A stretch of DNA of 33,631 nt from UBA4466 sp963925035. GTDB taxonomy: Bacteria > Bacteroidota > Bacteroidia > Flavobacteriales_D > Crocinitomicaceae. The stretch is from positions 1 to 33,631 of the forward strand of contig CAWUSK010000056.1 of assembly GCA_963925035.1 (NCBI GenBank), given 5' to 3'. Under the pieces are notes generated by a model, which worked only from the letters and a program-made list of their open reading frames with translations, was not told the origin of the DNA and made no database searches. Each line of letters begins with the position of its first letter. Position 1 is the first letter of the stretch. Made by a program: the position numbers and the translations under genes. Positions 32,936-33,631 of this stretch are shown piece after piece.

Positions 32936-33631
32936 ATGAAAAAAATATTACTTTCTTTTACACTTATTGCTGCAGGCAGTTGGTCTTATGCACAAGTTGT
33001 CGTTTCGGGTGTTAGCCCTGCTTCAATCCAAGGAAACTACGATTATGGCTTTCAAGCTAACTGCGGTTCTTGGCCAGGTGAGGTTGATGACGCTTCGTGG
33101 GGAACTTTTCCTACATGGGATTTCAACACCCCGGGCGTATTTATCCAAGACACACTTATGTTGGCTGACGATGGTTCTTCAGGTTTAAACCTTCAAGGAA
33201 ATCCTATATCAGCTGAAGCATGTAATCCTTTACAAAATGATTTAACAGGTAAAATTGCTATTTTATACCGAAACACCTGTGATTTTGCGACGAAAGCTTA
33301 TAACGCGCAACTTGCAGGAGCTGTTGGTGTAGTTATTGTTAACAGAGAAGACGCATTAATTGGAATGACCGCTGCTAATCCTGGAGACGGACAAAGCGTT
33401 ACAATTCCTGTTGTCTTTTTATCTAGTATTGATGGTAATGCCCTTATTGCTGAAATGAGTAACGGCCCTGTGGTTATGTTCATCGGGAATAAAATCGGTG
33501 CTTTTCCAAATGACATGGGTGGAGACTTAAACTTTCTATTAGTTTCTCCTTATGGTGCTGCAAATAGCATGATGGACAATGGATTTGATTTGGGTATCCA
33601 AATTTACAATTACGGAAGTGCTGTTCAATCT
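32936..33631 (+). CDS. Secreted PA-domain protein, 3' end outside the window
   Basis: The frame from ATG 32936 stays open for 232 codons to the window edge. A signal peptide (MKKILLSFTLIAAGSWSYAQ) is followed by a region with Gly/Asp/Trp (GSWPGEVDDASWGTFPTWDF), then a protease-associated (PA) domain near residues 85-185: LTGKIAILYRNTCDFATKA, AQLAGAVGVVIVNRED, then VTIPVVFLSSIDGNAL. PA domains occur as lids or insertions in secreted subtilases, metallopeptidases and adhesins. No protease domain is seen in the visible part. A T9SS sorting domain may lie beyond the edge, by analogy with the other secreted proteins here. A -7-like box TAACTTTA is at 32908-32915. Confidence 0.8.
   Translation, partial: MKKILLSFTLIAAGSWSYAQVVVSGVSPASIQGNYDYGFQANCGSWPGEVDDASWGTFPTWDFNTPGVFIQDTLMLADDGSSGLNLQGNPISAEACNPLQNDLTGKIAILYRNTCDFATKAYNAQLAGAVGVVIVNREDALIGMTAANPGDGQSVTIPVVFLSSIDGNALIAEMSNGPVVMFIGNKIGAFPNDMGGDLNFLLVSPYGAANSMMDNGFDLGIQIYNYGSAVQS

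Overview
The window reads as chromosomal DNA of an aerobic Bacteroidota bacterium, most likely order Flavobacteriales. This is inferred from several things seen together: five genes coding for signal-peptide proteins, four of them with type IX secretion (T9SS) sorting domains of type A or B; AT-rich spacers without Shine-Dalgarno sequences; several matches to the Bacteroidota -7 promoter box TAnnTTTG; a eukaryote-like class Ia ribonucleotide reductase; and a three-subunit succinate dehydrogenase in the order C-A-B with a b558-type anchor. I cannot fix the genus from the sequence alone.

Layout. 1-2743: 3' part of a very long WG-repeat protein. 2769-6111 (minus): a PKD-like protein with a type B T9SS sorting domain, preceded by a surface-fibre protein with nine 17-residue repeats and a self-cleaving S74 chaperone domain. 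6690-6763: tRNA-Asn with its own promoter and terminator. 6879-7819 (minus): N-acetylmuramoyl-L-alanine amidase whose SPOR-like tail lies in another frame. 7886-8962: a GT-B glycosyltransferase-like protein with a TTG start. 8999-13075 (minus): sulfatase, formylglycine-generating enzyme and uvrC in tight succession. 13260-16649 (minus): nrdB-nrdA. 17106-19309: ComF-like phosphoribosyltransferase, FAD oxidoreductase and bacilliredoxin. 19367-20256: Cys-type glutathione peroxidase divergent from a small LapA-like membrane protein. 20298-20892: a 0.6 kb spacer with inverted repeats. 20893-24378: a 1161-residue L-type-lectin/PKD-like T9SS cargo. 24462-25817 (minus): mnmE. 25903-27318 (minus): T9SS cargo. 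27473-28862: tadA divergent from an LD-carboxypeptidase. 28859-29185 (minus): a tiny protein that is almost only a T9SS signal. 29347-32816: sdhCAB. 32936-end: a secreted PA-domain protein cut by the window edge.

How the genes fit. Most of the window is housekeeping (DNA repair, dNTP synthesis, tRNA modification, respiration, redox defence, wall recycling) interspersed with secreted surface proteins. The clearest functional pair is the sulfatase with a Cys-x-Pro-Ser-Arg signature and the adjoining FGE that retains its two active-site cysteines; both have lipoprotein signals. There is no insertion sequence, CRISPR array, phage module or origin that I can support. The most interesting structural signals are a recurring -7-like box placed 3-5 nt before start codons (suggesting leaderless mRNAs), a 41-bp near-perfect palindrome before the lectin gene, the frameshifted amidase, and the overlapping sulfatase/FGE genes.
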